A DNA stretch of 64,000 nucleotides from DATFFO01 sp963772815 (GCA_963772815.1 CAVYYV010000004.1:620001-684000); one strand, 5' to 3'; numbered from the stretch's first letter, positions 16,338 to 27,762 are shown. Program-made: numbers and translations. The notes: generated by a model from the sequence alone, not told the origin.

Positions 16338-18730
16338 GGGTGTCCCTCAACTGGCTGAGCGAATTCGTCGATCTGCCGACCCGCGATGCGGGCGAGTTGG
16401 CCCGCGCCCTGGCCATGGCCGGGCATGAGGTCGACGGCGTGGAATTGGTGGAACATGACTGGTCCGGGGTGAAGGTTGCTCGAGTCGACGAGGTCGCGGC
16501 CCATCCCAACGCCGACAAGGTGCGCGTGTGCGAGGTGTCTCTGGGGAACGGCCCCATCACCGTGGTCTGCGGCGCCTGGAACTTCGATCGAGGCGCCATA
16601 GTGGCGTTTGCCGAGCCGGGTGCCGTCCTCGCCGGTGGGTTCGAGATCGGGGTACGAACCATCCGGGGCGTCGAGTCTCATGGGATGATCTGCTCTGAGG
16701 CAGAGTTGGGTCTGGGCGAGGATCACAGTGGGATCATCGTCCTGGAGGACGACACGCCCCTCGGTGCTCCCCTCGAGGACGTGCTCGACCTCCCCGACGT
16801 CGTGTTCGATCTCGACATCACCCCCAACCGTCCCGACGCCATGTCCGTGCTCGGCATCGCCAGGGACCTTGCCGCCTGGTACGGCGTGCCGTGGCGCGCT
16901 CCTGCTCCCCGGCCACCGGTCGTCCCGGGGAACCCCGACGTCGTAGTCACCATCTCAGACCCATTCGGCAACCCCCGCTTCGTGGCTCGGCAGGTCGATG
17001 GAGTAGAACCCGGCCCCTCGCCGTTCTGGATACGCCGTCGGCTGACCCTGGCCGGTGTGAGGCCCATCTCCAATCTCGTGGACGTGTCCAACTATGTCAT
17101 GCTGGAACTGGGTCAACCTCTTCACGTCTTCGACGCCGACACAATCGTGGGCGGCAAGCTCGATGTGCGGCGGGCCGTGCCGGGCGAGCAACTCGTCACG
17201 CTCGACGACGTCACCCGAACGCTCAGCCCCGAGGACCTGGTCATCTGCGACGAGGAGGGCCCGACCTCCCTGGCCGGGACCATGGGTGGGGCGCGATCCG
17301 AGGTCTCAGCCGACACCAGCAGCATCCTGATCGAGGCCGCCGGCTGGGACCCGCCGACCATCATGTACATGTCTCGCAGGCATGCCCTCCGCTCGGAGGC
17401 CTCGGCCCGGTTCGAGCGGGGCGTGGACCCGGAACTGCCCCCGCTGGCTTCGCTGCGTGCCGCAGAGCTGATCCTCCACCTGGCCGGCGGCTTCCTCAGA
17501 TCCGAGCCGATAGACCAGATAGCCCGGCCGTTCCAACCCCGGCGCATCGACCTCAGCCCGTCTCACGTCACCCGCCTCCTCGGTAACCGCTTCGATTCGG
17601 CCACGATCAAGGCCAGCCTGTCTCGCCTGGGCTTCGAGGCGGAGGGCAAGGATCCGATCTCCGTGGTCGTCCCCAGCTTCCGGCCTGACGTGAGCCGCCC
17701 GGTCGACCTGGTCGAGGAAGTGGCGCGACTGGCCGACTATGACACCTTCGGCGAGCGGCTCCGGCTCGGGACCGGGGGAGGGCTCACCGACGCCCAAGAC
17801 CGCACCAGGCGCTTGGCTCAGGAACTGACTGCCCTCGGATTCTCCCAGGCCGTGAACCTCAGCTTCGTCATGCCCGCCGAGATAGAGGCGTTCAACCCTC
17901 CAGCCGAGCACGACCTACGAAGGACGATAGGCGTCAAGAACCCGCTGAGCGACGAGGAAGCCCTGCTTCGCACCTCGCTGCTGCCGGGGCTCGTCCGCAC
18001 CGTTCGTCACAACCGGAACCGGGGCAGAGACGACGTAGCGGTGTTCGAGCTGGGCCGGGTCTTCCTCCATCAGCCCTGGCCGACAGACCGTCGCGTCCCC
18101 GACCAGCCTCAGCGGCTGGCGATGGTGGCGGCCGGCTCGGTCGGCCCGACCGACCTGGCCGGGCACGGACGGGAGGCCGACATCTTCACGATGACGGCGG
18201 TGATGCGGCACCTGTCCGACGCACTGGGGCTCGGCGTGAGGTTCGAGGCCGACCAGCCACCCGGGTTCCACCCCACCCGGGCCGCACGCATCGTCGCCGG
18301 AGACCGGCCGATCGGCCGCCTCGGCGAGCTTCACCCGCTCACCGTGGCGGCTCTCGGCCTCGAGGGACGAGTCGTCGCTGCCGAAATCGACCTGGAGCCT
18401 ATGCTGGCCTCGCACCAAGAGCGGGAATACTTACCGGTGAGCTCATACCCGCCGGCCGATTTCGACCTCTCCTTCGAGGTACCGGTCGAAATGTCCTCCG
18501 AGCAACTGGTTGGGGTGGTGAGGGAGCGCGGCGGGGACCTGGTGGAGACCGTGAGGGTATTCGACGAGTTCCAGGGCGGGAGCCTGGAGGGGGCCCGCAA
18601 GGCACTGGCCGTTCGTGTGAGGCTGCGCGCACTCGACCGGACGCTTCAGACGGGGGACATCGCCACGATCCGGGACGCCATGGTGGAGGCGGCCGGCGCG
18701 GCAGGGGCCCGCCTCAGAGGCAGCGCATGA
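16334..18730 (+). CDS. pheT: Phenylalanyl-tRNA synthetase, beta subunit
   Basis: The 798-residue subunit forms the alpha2-beta2 enzyme with PheS. In order there are MRVSLNWLSEFVDLP, an EMAP-type tRNA-binding domain (about 40-150), the B3/B4 editing domain, the B5 domain (RRIDLSPSHVTRLLG near 403), the catalytic-like core, and a C-terminal anticodon-binding FDX-ACB domain (SSYPPADFDLSFEVP near 704). The ATG at 16334 was chosen because it overlaps the pheS stop; longer in-frame extensions lie inside pheS. Its end overlaps the carbamoyltransferase start by 4 bases. Confidence 0.97.
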   Translation: MRVSLNWLSEFVDLPTRDAGELARALAMAGHEVDGVELVEHDWSGVKVARVDEVAAHPNADKVRVCEVSLGNGPITVVCGAWNFDRGAIVAFAEPGAVLAGGFEIGVRTIRGVESHGMICSEAELGLGEDHSGIIVLEDDTPLGAPLEDVLDLPDVVFDLDITPNRPDAMSVLGIARDLAAWYGVPWRAPAPRPPVVPGNPDVVVTISDPFGNPRFVARQVDGVEPGPSPFWIRRRLTLAGVRPISNLVDVSNYVMLELGQPLHVFDADTIVGGKLDVRRAVPGEQLVTLDDVTRTLSPEDLVICDEEGPTSLAGTMGGARSEVSADTSSILIEAAGWDPPTIMYMSRRHALRSEASARFERGVDPELPPLASLRAAELILHLAGGFLRSEPIDQIARPFQPRRIDLSPSHVTRLLGNRFDSATIKASLSRLGFEAEGKDPISVVVPSFRPDVSRPVDLVEEVARLADYDTFGERLRLGTGGGLTDAQDRTRRLAQELTALGFSQAVNLSFVMPAEIEAFNPPAEHDLRRTIGVKNPLSDEEALLRTSLLPGLVRTVRHNRNRGRDDVAVFELGRVFLHQPWPTDRRVPDQPQRLAMVAAGSVGPTDLAGHGREADIFTMTAVMRHLSDALGLGVRFEADQPPGFHPTRAARIVAGDRPIGRLGELHPLTVAALGLEGRVVAAEIDLEPMLASHQEREYLPVSSYPPADFDLSFEVPVEMSSEQLVGVVRERGGDLVETVRVFDEFQGGSLEGARKALAVRVRLRALDRTLQTGDIATIRDAMVEAAGAAGARLRGSA

Positions 18731-19638
18731 ACCTCCTCTCGATCGGAGACCTGACCCCCGAGGGGCTGCGCGACCTCCTTTCACTGGCCGACGAGGTGAA
18801 GTCGGAGCCTGCTGCGTTCAGGACCCGTCTGTCGGGCCGATCGGTCGGCCTCTTCTTCGCCAAGCAGAGCCTGCGCACATGGGTCTCCTGCGACGTGGCC
18901 ACAGCCGAGCTGGGCGGTCACCCGCTGTCCCTGTCCGACCAGGGCATCGGCCTCGGCTCGAGGGAGGCGCCCGCCGACGTCGGACGGGTACTGGAGAGAT
19001 ACATCGACCTGCTTGCCATGCGGGTGCACCGGCATCGCGACCTGACCGACATCGCCCGAGCGGTAGAGATGCCGGTGGTCAACCTCCTCTCCGATCAGGA
19101 GCACCCGTGCCAGGCCGTGGCCGACCTCCAGACCATCGCCGCTCACCGTCCCCTGGCGGGTGCGGTGGTGACCTACGTCGGTGACGGCAACAACGTCTGC
19201 AACTCGCTCATGTTGGGGGCAACGATGGCCGGTGCGTCGGTCCGTGTCGCCGCACCTCCCGGTTATCAGCCCGATCCGGCAGTGATGGAGGCCGCCCGAA
19301 CCCACGGTGATGTGGAGGTGTTCAACGAACCTCAGCCCGCCGCCGAGGGATGCGATGTCGTCTACACGGATGTTTGGGCCTCCATGGGACAGGAGGAGGA
19401 AGCCGAGGTCCGAAGGCGCATCTTCACTCCGTTTCGGGTCGACTCGGATCTGTTCGAGCGGGCCAAGTCGGGAGCCATCTTCATGCATTGCCTTCCTGCT
19501 CACCGGGGGGATGAGGTCACCGATGAGATCATGGAGCACAAGCGTTCAGTGGTCTTCGACCAGGCGGAGAATCGCCTTCATGCCTTCAAGGCAGTGCTCC
19601 TCACCTTGCTCGATCGAAACACCAGGCGAGAGACGTGA
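18727..19638 (+). CDS. argF: Ornithine carbamoyltransferase-type enzyme
   Basis: The 303-residue protein belongs to the aspartate/ornithine carbamoyltransferase family, which transfers a carbamoyl group from carbamoyl phosphate in arginine synthesis. It keeps DQEHPCQAVADLQTI (near 123-137), TYVGDGNNVCNS and FMHCLPAHRGDEV, all typical of ornithine enzymes. The carbamoyl-phosphate loop normally reads STRTR, but here residues 48-52 are SLRTW: Ser, Arg50 and Thr51 are kept while the last Arg is Trp. No other arginine genes are beside it. Ornithine is the most likely acceptor, with some doubt because of the altered loop. Confidence 0.83.
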   Translation: MNLLSIGDLTPEGLRDLLSLADEVKSEPAAFRTRLSGRSVGLFFAKQSLRTWVSCDVATAELGGHPLSLSDQGIGLGSREAPADVGRVLERYIDLLAMRVHRHRDLTDIARAVEMPVVNLLSDQEHPCQAVADLQTIAAHRPLAGAVVTYVGDGNNVCNSLMLGATMAGASVRVAAPPGYQPDPAVMEAARTHGDVEVFNEPQPAAEGCDVVYTDVWASMGQEEEAEVRRRIFTPFRVDSDLFERAKSGAIFMHCLPAHRGDEVTDEIMEHKRSVVFDQAENRLHAFKAVLLTLLDRNTRRET

Positions 19639-19668
19639 GCAGCCCGAGCTGCAGCCTTCGACGTCGCC

Positions 19669-20241
19669 ATGTCTGAGGTCGACCTCGGACACGACGTCAT
19701 CGAGCTCCTGTCGAAGCCGTCCTGGAAAGTCGCTCCTCAGCTGTTGGGATGGCGTTTCGAGACCCTGGTGGACGGGGCCCTTACGGCGATCGTGCTGACC
19801 GAGGTCGAGGCATACGACGAGACTGACCCGGCCTCGCACTCGCATGGCGGCGAAACCAGGCGAACCCAGCCCATGTTCGGGCCGCCCGGCCATCTCTACG
19901 TCTACCGGTCCTACGGGGTCCATTGGTGCGCCAACATCGTCACCGGTCCCATCGGTCGTGGAGCGGCGGTGCTGCTCCGGGGCGGCCGGCCTGTGGCCGG
20001 GGAGGGGACCATGGCCCGTCGTCGCGGGCGATCAGATCATCTGGCCGACGGCCCAGGGAAGCTGACCCAAGCGATGGGCCTGAGCGGTAGCCACGACGGA
20101 ATTGCACTGGGCACCCTGGCCCGCCTGTCACCCACCAACATCCATCCCACAGTGGTCGCCACCCCCCGGATCGGGATCAGCAAGGCTGTAGACCTCCCCT
20201 GGCGATTCGTGGCCGTGGACGACGTCACCACCGGGAATTGA
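19669..20241 (+). CDS. 3-methyladenine DNA glycosylase, AAG/MPG family
   Basis: The 190-residue protein matches alkyladenine glycosylases, which excise alkylated and deaminated purines. Landmarks are APQLLGWRF near 22, the catalytic Glu in VLTEVEAYDETDPASHS, the GPPGHLYVYRSYG loop with the intercalating Tyr, and DGPGKLTQAMGL near 125. The length is at the short end for the family (about 185-210). It stands alone just upstream of the rRNA promoter. Confidence 0.93.
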   Translation: MSEVDLGHDVIELLSKPSWKVAPQLLGWRFETLVDGALTAIVLTEVEAYDETDPASHSHGGETRRTQPMFGPPGHLYVYRSYGVHWCANIVTGPIGRGAAVLLRGGRPVAGEGTMARRRGRSDHLADGPGKLTQAMGLSGSHDGIALGTLARLSPTNIHPTVVATPRIGISKAVDLPWRFVAVDDVTTGN

Positions 20242-20259
20242 GCGGCGCTTTCGCGGGTT

Positions 20260-20287
20260 TTGACAGTATCCCGGGGGGGTGTATCAT
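20260..20287 (+). promoter_or_regulatory. rRNA operon promoter
   Basis: A perfect TTGACA at 20260-20265 is followed after 16 bases by TATCAT at 20282-20287. A run of seven G lies in the spacer. Transcription should begin near 20294, about 405 bases before the mature 16S end. The rest of the 20242-20699 interval is a leader with no gene. Confidence 0.8.
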
Positions 20288-20472
20288 TCGCTTTCCACTC
20301 GGGTCCTGAGACCCGGGGCCCACACATCACGGGGCCGCACCATGAGGTGCCGAGCGAGACCTCGCCGGTTTTCGCGCGTCGGCCCCGGTTTTGGACTCTG
20401 TATGAGGGGCGGGCTAGCGTGCCCGCTTCGCGACAGGACGCCCACCGGGCGTAATGTGGGGAGCACAGGGCT

Positions 20473-20491
20473 CCTTGACAACTGAACAGCG
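20473..20491 (+). promoter_or_regulatory. rRNA leader antitermination-type box
   Basis: CCTTGACAACTGAACAGCG here matches 16 of 19 bases of CCTTGAGAACTGCATAGCG at 22472-22490 in the 16S-23S spacer. Conserved boxes of this kind precede both rRNAs in actinobacterial rrn operons and are thought to load the Nus antitermination complex. Confidence 0.55.
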
Positions 20492-20699
20492 TGACCAAAA
20501 GTCAGCAACACTGCCGAGGCTAACGCCGCACCGAGAGTGCCGGCGCAGCCGAGGCAACTTGCATCAGTTCGGGTCAGACACTCGTCCGTTCGCGGACGGA
20601 GGTTGGGCCCGGGACTCGATATATATAGAGAGAGCAGATGCAAACTCACAAATGACATCCGGCATGCCGCGCCAGACGGCGTGGATGAGCCGAGAATGT

Positions 20700-22229
<1,530 letters not shown>

Positions 22230-22517
22230 CTAAGGAGCAATGAAGGGATGAGTTATCTCAACTCACCCCCAGCTCTCAGTTGATCTGCTGACTATTCACC
22301 ATATTTCCCGAGCCGAGGAGGCGATGGAACGAACAAGCCCTCTGGCGTCATGCCGGGTGTGGAAGTTCGGATGAGTCCTTCCACGGGAAGGGAAACATGG
22401 TGGGCACGCTGTTCAGTCGTGAAGGAGTCCGCGAACTGGCCCAATCGGGCCAACTCGGATTGCTTCAGGCACCTTGAGAACTGCATAGCGAGCACGATGT
22501 CTTGGAATTCTATTTAT
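22230..22517 (+). other. 16S-23S internal transcribed spacer without tRNA
   Basis: About 288 bases separate the rRNAs. No cloverleaf or T-loop consensus is present, so neither tRNA-Ile nor tRNA-Ala is encoded here. The only recognisable element is the antitermination-type box CCTTGAGAACTGCATAGCG at 22472-22490, a partner of the box in the 16S leader. Confidence 0.8.
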
Positions 22518-23056
22518 GTCCAAGCTACTAAGAGTCAACGGCGGATGCCTTGGCGCTAGAAGACGATGAAGGACGTGGCAGGCTGCGATAAGCCCCGGGA
22601 AGCCGTCAAGCAGGCACTGAACCGGGGATTTCCGAATGGGGAAACCCAACTGGGGTCATGCCCAGTTACTCTGGTCTGAACACATAGGGCCAGTAGAGAA
22701 AACCAGGGGAATTGAAACATCTCAGTACCCTGAGGAAGAGAAAGCAATAGCGACTCCCTGAGTAGTGGCGAGCGAAACGGGAAGAGCCCAAACCGATGCA
22801 GTGTGATAGCCCGGTGGCGTTGCTGTATCGGGGTTGTGGGACCCACCTGTTGGTGCACCGGCGCCGGCAAGGAGTTACCAACTCGGCGGTTAGCCGATAC
22901 ACAGCTGGAAAGCTGGGCCGCAGCGGGTAATAGCCCCGTAGGCGAAAACCGATCGAGCTCCTGGTGGAGCTCCCAAGTATCACGGAGGATATTCCGTGTG
23001 AATCTGCGAGGACCACCTCGTAAGGCTAAGTACTCTCTAGCGACCGATAGCGGACA

Positions 23057-23087
<31 letters not shown>

Positions 23088-24589
23088 GGCGAGGGGAGTG
23101 AAATAGTACCTGAAACCGTTGACTTACAAGCAGTGGGAGGAGTTGCTTGCAACTCTGACCGCCTGCCTTTTGAAGAATGAGCCGACGAGTTAGCGATGCG
23201 TGGCGAGGTTAAGGCGTAAAGCTGTAGCCGAAGCGAAAGCAAGTCTGAATAGGGCGTCTAGTCGCGTGTCCTAGACCCGAAGCCGAGTGAGCTATCCATG
23301 GGCAGGGTGAAGCGAGGGTAAGACCTCGTGAAGGCCCGAACCCACCAAGGTTGAAAACTTGGGGGATGACCTGTGGATAGGGGTGAAAGGCCAATCAAAC
23401 TCGGCGATAGCTGGTTCTCCCCGAAATAGCTTTAGGGCTAGCGTCATACGTTCCGTATTGGGGGTAGAGCACTGATTGGGCTAGGGGGCCAACAAGCTTG
23501 CCGAACTCAGTCAAACTCCGAATCTCAATACGCCAGAGTATGGCAGTCAGTCTACGTGGGATGAGCTTCGTGGACGCAAGGGAAACAGCCCAGACCGCCA
23601 GCTAAGGTCCCCAAATCTCAACTAAGTGGGAAACGATGTGGGATTGCCCAAACAGCCAGGATGTTGGCTTAGAAGCAGCCATCATTGAAAGAGTGCGTAA
23701 CAGCTCACTGGTCGAGTGATCCTGCGCGGAAAATGTAACGGGGCTCAAGTTGAGTACCGAAGCTGCGGGATTCTGAGGTGATTCGTCACTTCGGGATCGG
23801 TAGGGGAGCGTCATGGTGCCTGTGAAGCGGCGGCGTGAGCCAGCCGTGGAGGCTACATGAGTGAGAATGTCGGCATGAGTAGCGAATGAGGAGTGAGAAT
23901 CTCCTCCGCCGAATGTCCAAGGGTTCCTGGGGAAGGTTCGTCCGCCCAGGGTAAGTCGGGTCCTAAGGCGAGGCCGAGAGGCGTAGTCGATGGATAACAG
24001 GTTGATATTCCTGTACCGCTCTATGCGCGACCCGGCCGAATCTGGTGTGCTAAGGAAAGCCCTTCGGGGCCTACCGACCCCGCCAGTAGTAGGCCAGCGA
24101 TGGGGTGACACGGAAAGGTAAGCAGACCCGGGCGATGGTTGTCCCCGGGGCAAGCGCGTGAGACGGCATCCAGGCAAATCCGGATGCCATATGTCAGAGG
24201 CGTGATGCCGAGCCGCTATAGGCGAAGCTGCCGATCCTATGCCGTCGAGAAAACCCTCTAGCGAGTTCATAGGGCGCCCGTACCCCAAACCGACACAGGT
24301 GGACAGGTAGAGAATACCAAGGCGAGCGAGTTAACCCTGGTTAAGGAATTCGGCAAAATAGCTCCGTAACTTCGGGAGAAGGAGCGCCCCAGTAAAGTGA
24401 AAGGCTTCGCGCCCAGAGCTTGAGGGGGCCGCAGAAACCAGGCCCAAGCGACTGTTTACCAAAAACACAGCAGCGTGCTAAGTCGCAAGACGACGTATAC
24501 GCTGTGACGCCTGCCCGGTGCTGGAAGGTCAAGTAGATGAATTAGCTTCGGCGAAGTTCTGAAACAAAGCCCCAGTAAACGGCGGCCGT

Positions 24590-25326
24590 AAATGAGTTGC
24601 GGCTCTCGAGGAGCAATCCTTGAGAACAAACCTTGCTATATGCTGGAAACCCCGCGTATCTGACGGTACTCGCCCGTGTCATACCCTATCCGTAGGATCA
24701 AGACATGGGCAGTGACAATCCGATCGGTGATGCGGACAATCAGCAGGAAAGACCCAACTCTTTGGAGTTGGCTCGATCGAATCCCCGAAGATCTCGGCCA
24801 CTACGTGGCGGGGTTCGTCGACGGAGAAGGCGGCTTCAACGTACCCATCCGTCGAGAACGAGATCGAACGATGCCGCTACGCGCCGGCCTCTCATTCAAT
24901 GTGTCCCAGATCGGGCGCCAAATCCCTGACTTGCTTCAGGAGGTGTTCGAAAGAGGCACAGTGAGAGAGCGCGCAGACGGTGTCGTATACTTCGAGGTCA
25001 CCCGTCCAAGGGACCTAATCGCGAGAGTGTTCCCGTTCTTCGAACGGGTTTCCTCTCGGTGGTTCCAAGGTCGCGGACCTGGCTGTGTTCGAAGAGATCA
25101 CAGCCCTAGTCGATCGAGGCGAGCAAATGTCGCCTCGATCGCTTGAGAAGCATCGTACAGTTAAGAAGCCCTATTGATCGGGGCGGAAAACGGCGACGCT
25201 CTGACCACGAAATCGAGCCTCTACTCCAAGAATGGGAATCCTCAGAGGCCATACGCAAGGCTCCTCCTTGAAGCAGGGGGATGAAGATATGGTCCATACC
25301 CCATGGCGACATGGGGAAGTTATATG
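24590..25326 (+). mobile_element. Group I intron 1 (after U1911), with decayed LAGLIDADG gene
   Basis: The 737-base intron begins after T24589 and ends with G25326. The internal guide GCGGCT at 24599-24604 pairs with exon GGCCGT, with the required U-G wobble at the splice site. Core elements are P (TATGCTGGAAACCCC), Q (AATCAGCAGGAAAG, whose CAGCA pairs with TGCTG for P4), R (TCAGAGGCCATAC) and S (AAGATATGGTCC), followed by a P9 stem CCCCAT/ATGGGG. An endonuclease ORF sits between Q and R. The intron shares long identical core stretches with introns 2 and 4. Confidence 0.93.
24712..25177 (+). pseudogene. LAGLIDADG homing endonuclease, frameshifted
   Basis: The single motif HYVAGFVDGEGGFN begins near 24801 and continues through FNVSQIGRQIPDLLQEVF to RVFPFFER. 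The open frame then turns into unrelated sequence. Shifting by one base near 25046-25048 (an extra G in the CGGG run) restores the family's C-terminal pattern FPLGGSKVADLAVFEEI and the following helix to a TGA at 25175-25177. The start is uncertain because the Q element of the intron lies in it; GTG codons at 24676 and 24712 and an ATG shortly after are possible. Without frameshifting it should be inactive. A sequencing error in the G run is the alternative. Confidence 0.8.
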
Positions 25327-25346
25327 AACTATAACGGTCCTAAGGT

Positions 25347-25689
25347 AGACCCACTCTTACGTGCAAGAGTGCCTGCCCCTCGTGATGGTGACATTGCGAA
25401 GAGCAGCTGGCTATATGCTGGGAACCCCGTGAATCCGGTGGTACCGATATCTGCTTTACTTGACCTCTAGGGAGGACAAGCAGCGGAGGCGGTGACAATC
25501 CATCCGGTGCGGACAATCAGCAGGAAAGGCCGAGATCGAATCGATAGGGTCCATCGAGCTTCTATGCGGAGCAACCCGATCGGTCAATTCGATTTTGGAA
25601 TCCTCAGAGGCCATACGCCAGCCACGTCTGGTTCGATGCCGAACGTGAAGATATGGTCCGAGCCCTGTGGCGACATAGGGAACACCTCG
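25347..25689 (+). mobile_element. Group I intron 2 (after U1931), without ORF
   Basis: The 343-base intron follows T25346 and ends with G25689. Core elements are P (TATGCTGGGAACCCC), Q (AATCAGCAGGAAAGG), R (TCAGAGGCCATAC) and S (AAGATATGGTCC), plus a P9 stem CCCTGT/ACATAGGG with the same GGCGAC loop as introns 1 and 4. A 7-bp hairpin CACTCTT/AAGAGTG sits in the P1-P2 region. No endonuclease motif remains between Q and R. L1931 is a site where group I introns are known in other bacteria and organelles. Confidence 0.92.
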
Positions 25690-25709
25690 AGCGAAATTCC
25701 TTGTCGGGT

Positions 25710-26010
25710 AGAAGAACTGCCCACCGAGGGGGCGACCCTCCGGTGAAAGACAAGTAAAACAAGAACCCCGCTCATAACGGCGAAACCCTCCCTGTCGGCA
25801 GACAGCGGGTAACGCCGTGGGAAGTCCTCTGCTCAATATGGAGCATGACCCCGTAACGACTGATCCCCTCGGGGAGAGGCGCCGTTCTCTGTCACCCTCC
25901 CGTCGACAAGATGGTAGGTGCGGCAAATCTACGGACGGTGCAATACGCGGGCCCTCACAAGTGTGAGGTGAAGGCATAGTCTGTCCCCCTGGAAACAGGG
26001 GAAAGCGATG
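25710..26010 (+). mobile_element. Group I intron 3 (after U1951), without ORF, different lineage
   Basis: The 301-base intron follows T25709 and ends with G26010. Its core differs from the other three: P (ATAACGGCGAAACCCT) and Q (GGTAACGCCGTGGG) form P4 through ACGGCG/CGCCGT. A CGGACGGTGCAATACG segment plays the role of R and AAGGCATAGTCTG of S. P9 is CCCCTG-GAAA-CAGGGG just before the 3' end. Guide GCCC near 25719 can pair with exon GGGT. L1951 is also, from memory, an intron site in the Coxiella 23S gene. Confidence 0.88.
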
Positions 26011-26547
26011 AAGTTCCGACCTGCACGAATGGCGTAACGACTTGGGCACTGTCTCAACCAGGGACTCGGCGAAATTGCAGTGTGAGTAAAGATGCTCACT
26101 ACCTGCGGCAGGACGGAAAGACCCCGGAACCTTGACTGTAGCTTGACATTGGAGTCTGACGTTTGATGTGTAGGATAGGTGGGAGACTAGGAAGCGGCGG
26201 CGCTAGCTGTCGTGGAGTCACCGTTGAAATACCACCCTTCACTCGGCGGGCTTCTAACCTTGATCCGTTATCCGGATTAGGGACAGTGTCTGGTAGGCAG
26301 TTTCACTGGGGCGGTGGCCTCCTAAAGTGTAACGGAGGCGCCCAAAGGTTCCCTCAGTCTGGTCGGCAATCAGACGTTGAGTGTAAAGGCACAAGGGAGC
26401 TTGACTGCGAGACTTACTAGTCGAGCAGGGACGAAAGTCGGGCTTAATGAACCCATAGTGGCACGTGGGTGCGCTATGGTTCAACGGCTAAAAGGTACTC
26501 CGGGGATAACAGGCTTATACCCCCCAAGAGTCCATATCGACGGGGGT

Positions 26548-26662
<115 letters not shown>

Positions 26663-27223
26663 GAACCATTGCTGTCTTAAAATTCGGCTATATGCTGGAA
26701 GATCCGAGAATCCGACGGTACTCGTCCATGTCACACCCCTCCCATAGGGTGTCGGCGTGGGCAGTGACAATCCGATCGGTGCGGACAATCAGCAGGGAAG
26801 GCTGGATTCCTACCTGAGTGGATTCGCCGATGGAGAGGGATCGTTCTCGGTCACGGTCACGCGACGACCGGACCTTAGAGGAACGAGTCATCCCTTTCTT
26901 TCGAACCAATCCACTCCCTTCTGCGAAACGATTCACATTCGACCGATTCGCCATCATCGTCGAAGCGATGGAAGACGGCCGGCACCTCACCCGAAAGGGA
27001 TTTGAGGAGCTCGTCGTGATCGCCTTTGAAATGAATGAGAATGGTCGATATCGAAGGTGGACGTTGAACGAAGTGTTGGGAAACCAGAACCCTCAGAGAC
27101 TACACGCCGAACGCTCCACGTGATGGAGTGAAGATATAGTCCGAGCTGCGTGGCGACACGCAGAGTCAGGCAGAAATGACCTGACCGCCACTCGGGTAAA
27201 GTCGAGTGGTTGTAACAGAACTG
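26663..27223 (+). mobile_element. Group I intron 4 (after U2604), with LAGLIDADG remnant
   Basis: The 561-base intron follows T26662 and ends with G27223. Guide GCTGTCTT at 26671-26678 pairs over 8 bases with exon GAGACAGT, ending in a U-G wobble. Core elements are P (TATGCTGGAAGATCC), Q (AATCAGCAGGGAAGG), R (CTCAGAGACTACACG) and S (AAGATATAGTCC), then P9 stems CTGCGTG/CACGCAG, GTCAGG/CCTGAC and CCACTCG/CGAGTGG. The stretch around GGGCAGTGACAATCCGATCGG is identical to intron 1. Confidence 0.93.
26757..27123 (+). pseudogene. LAGLIDADG homing endonuclease remnant, internally deleted
   Basis: From the GTG at 26757 one frame gives LDSYLSGFADGEGSFSVTV, the LAGLIDADG helix and first strand. Another frame from about 26880 to 27123 gives ERVIPFFRTN, then KRFTFDRFAIIVEAMEDG and HLTRKGFEELVVIAFEMN, the C-terminal part. 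Compared with a full single-motif enzyme of about 150 residues, the central DNA-binding strands, perhaps 60 residues, are missing and the frame is broken. It therefore cannot be active. Confidence 0.8.
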
Positions 27224-27264
27224 TCGGTCCCTATCCGCCGCAGGCGCAGGAAGTTTGAGAGGAG

Positions 27265-27296
<32 letters not shown>

Positions 27297-27576
27297 TACC
27301 TCTGGTGTGCGAGTTGTCCTGCCAAGGGCACGGCTCGTTGGCTATGTACGGACGGGATAAGCGCTGAAAGCATCTAAGTGCGAAGCCCACCTCAAGATGA
27401 GACTTCCCACGAGATAACTCGGTAAGGCTCCTGGTAGAAGACCAGGTTGATAGGCCGGATGTGTAAGCACAGCAATGTGTTTAGCTGACCGGTACTAATA
27501 AGCCGAGGGCTTGGATTTAGAATTTCAGACTCGTGCTCGCTATGGAGTACTCGGGGTGACCGAGCACTCGAAGAGT

Positions 27577-27695
<119 letters not shown>

Positions 27696-27699
27696 TCAA

Positions 27700-27745
27700 A
27701 TCAGAGGAGGCCGTCATACCGATCTGGTAGGGCGGCCTCTTCTTC
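27700..27745 (+). terminator. rRNA operon terminator
   Basis: GAGGCCG at 27707-27713 pairs with CGGCCTC at 27733-27739, with an inner TACC/GGTA stem, followed by TTCTTCG. It lies 12 bases after the 5S gene. Confidence 0.75.
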
Positions 27746-27762
27746 GTCCAAGAGTGATATGA

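Noticed and set aside
22230..22517. tRNA-Ile or tRNA-Ala in the spacer
   Set aside because: No acceptor stem, anticodon loop or T-loop consensus could be found.
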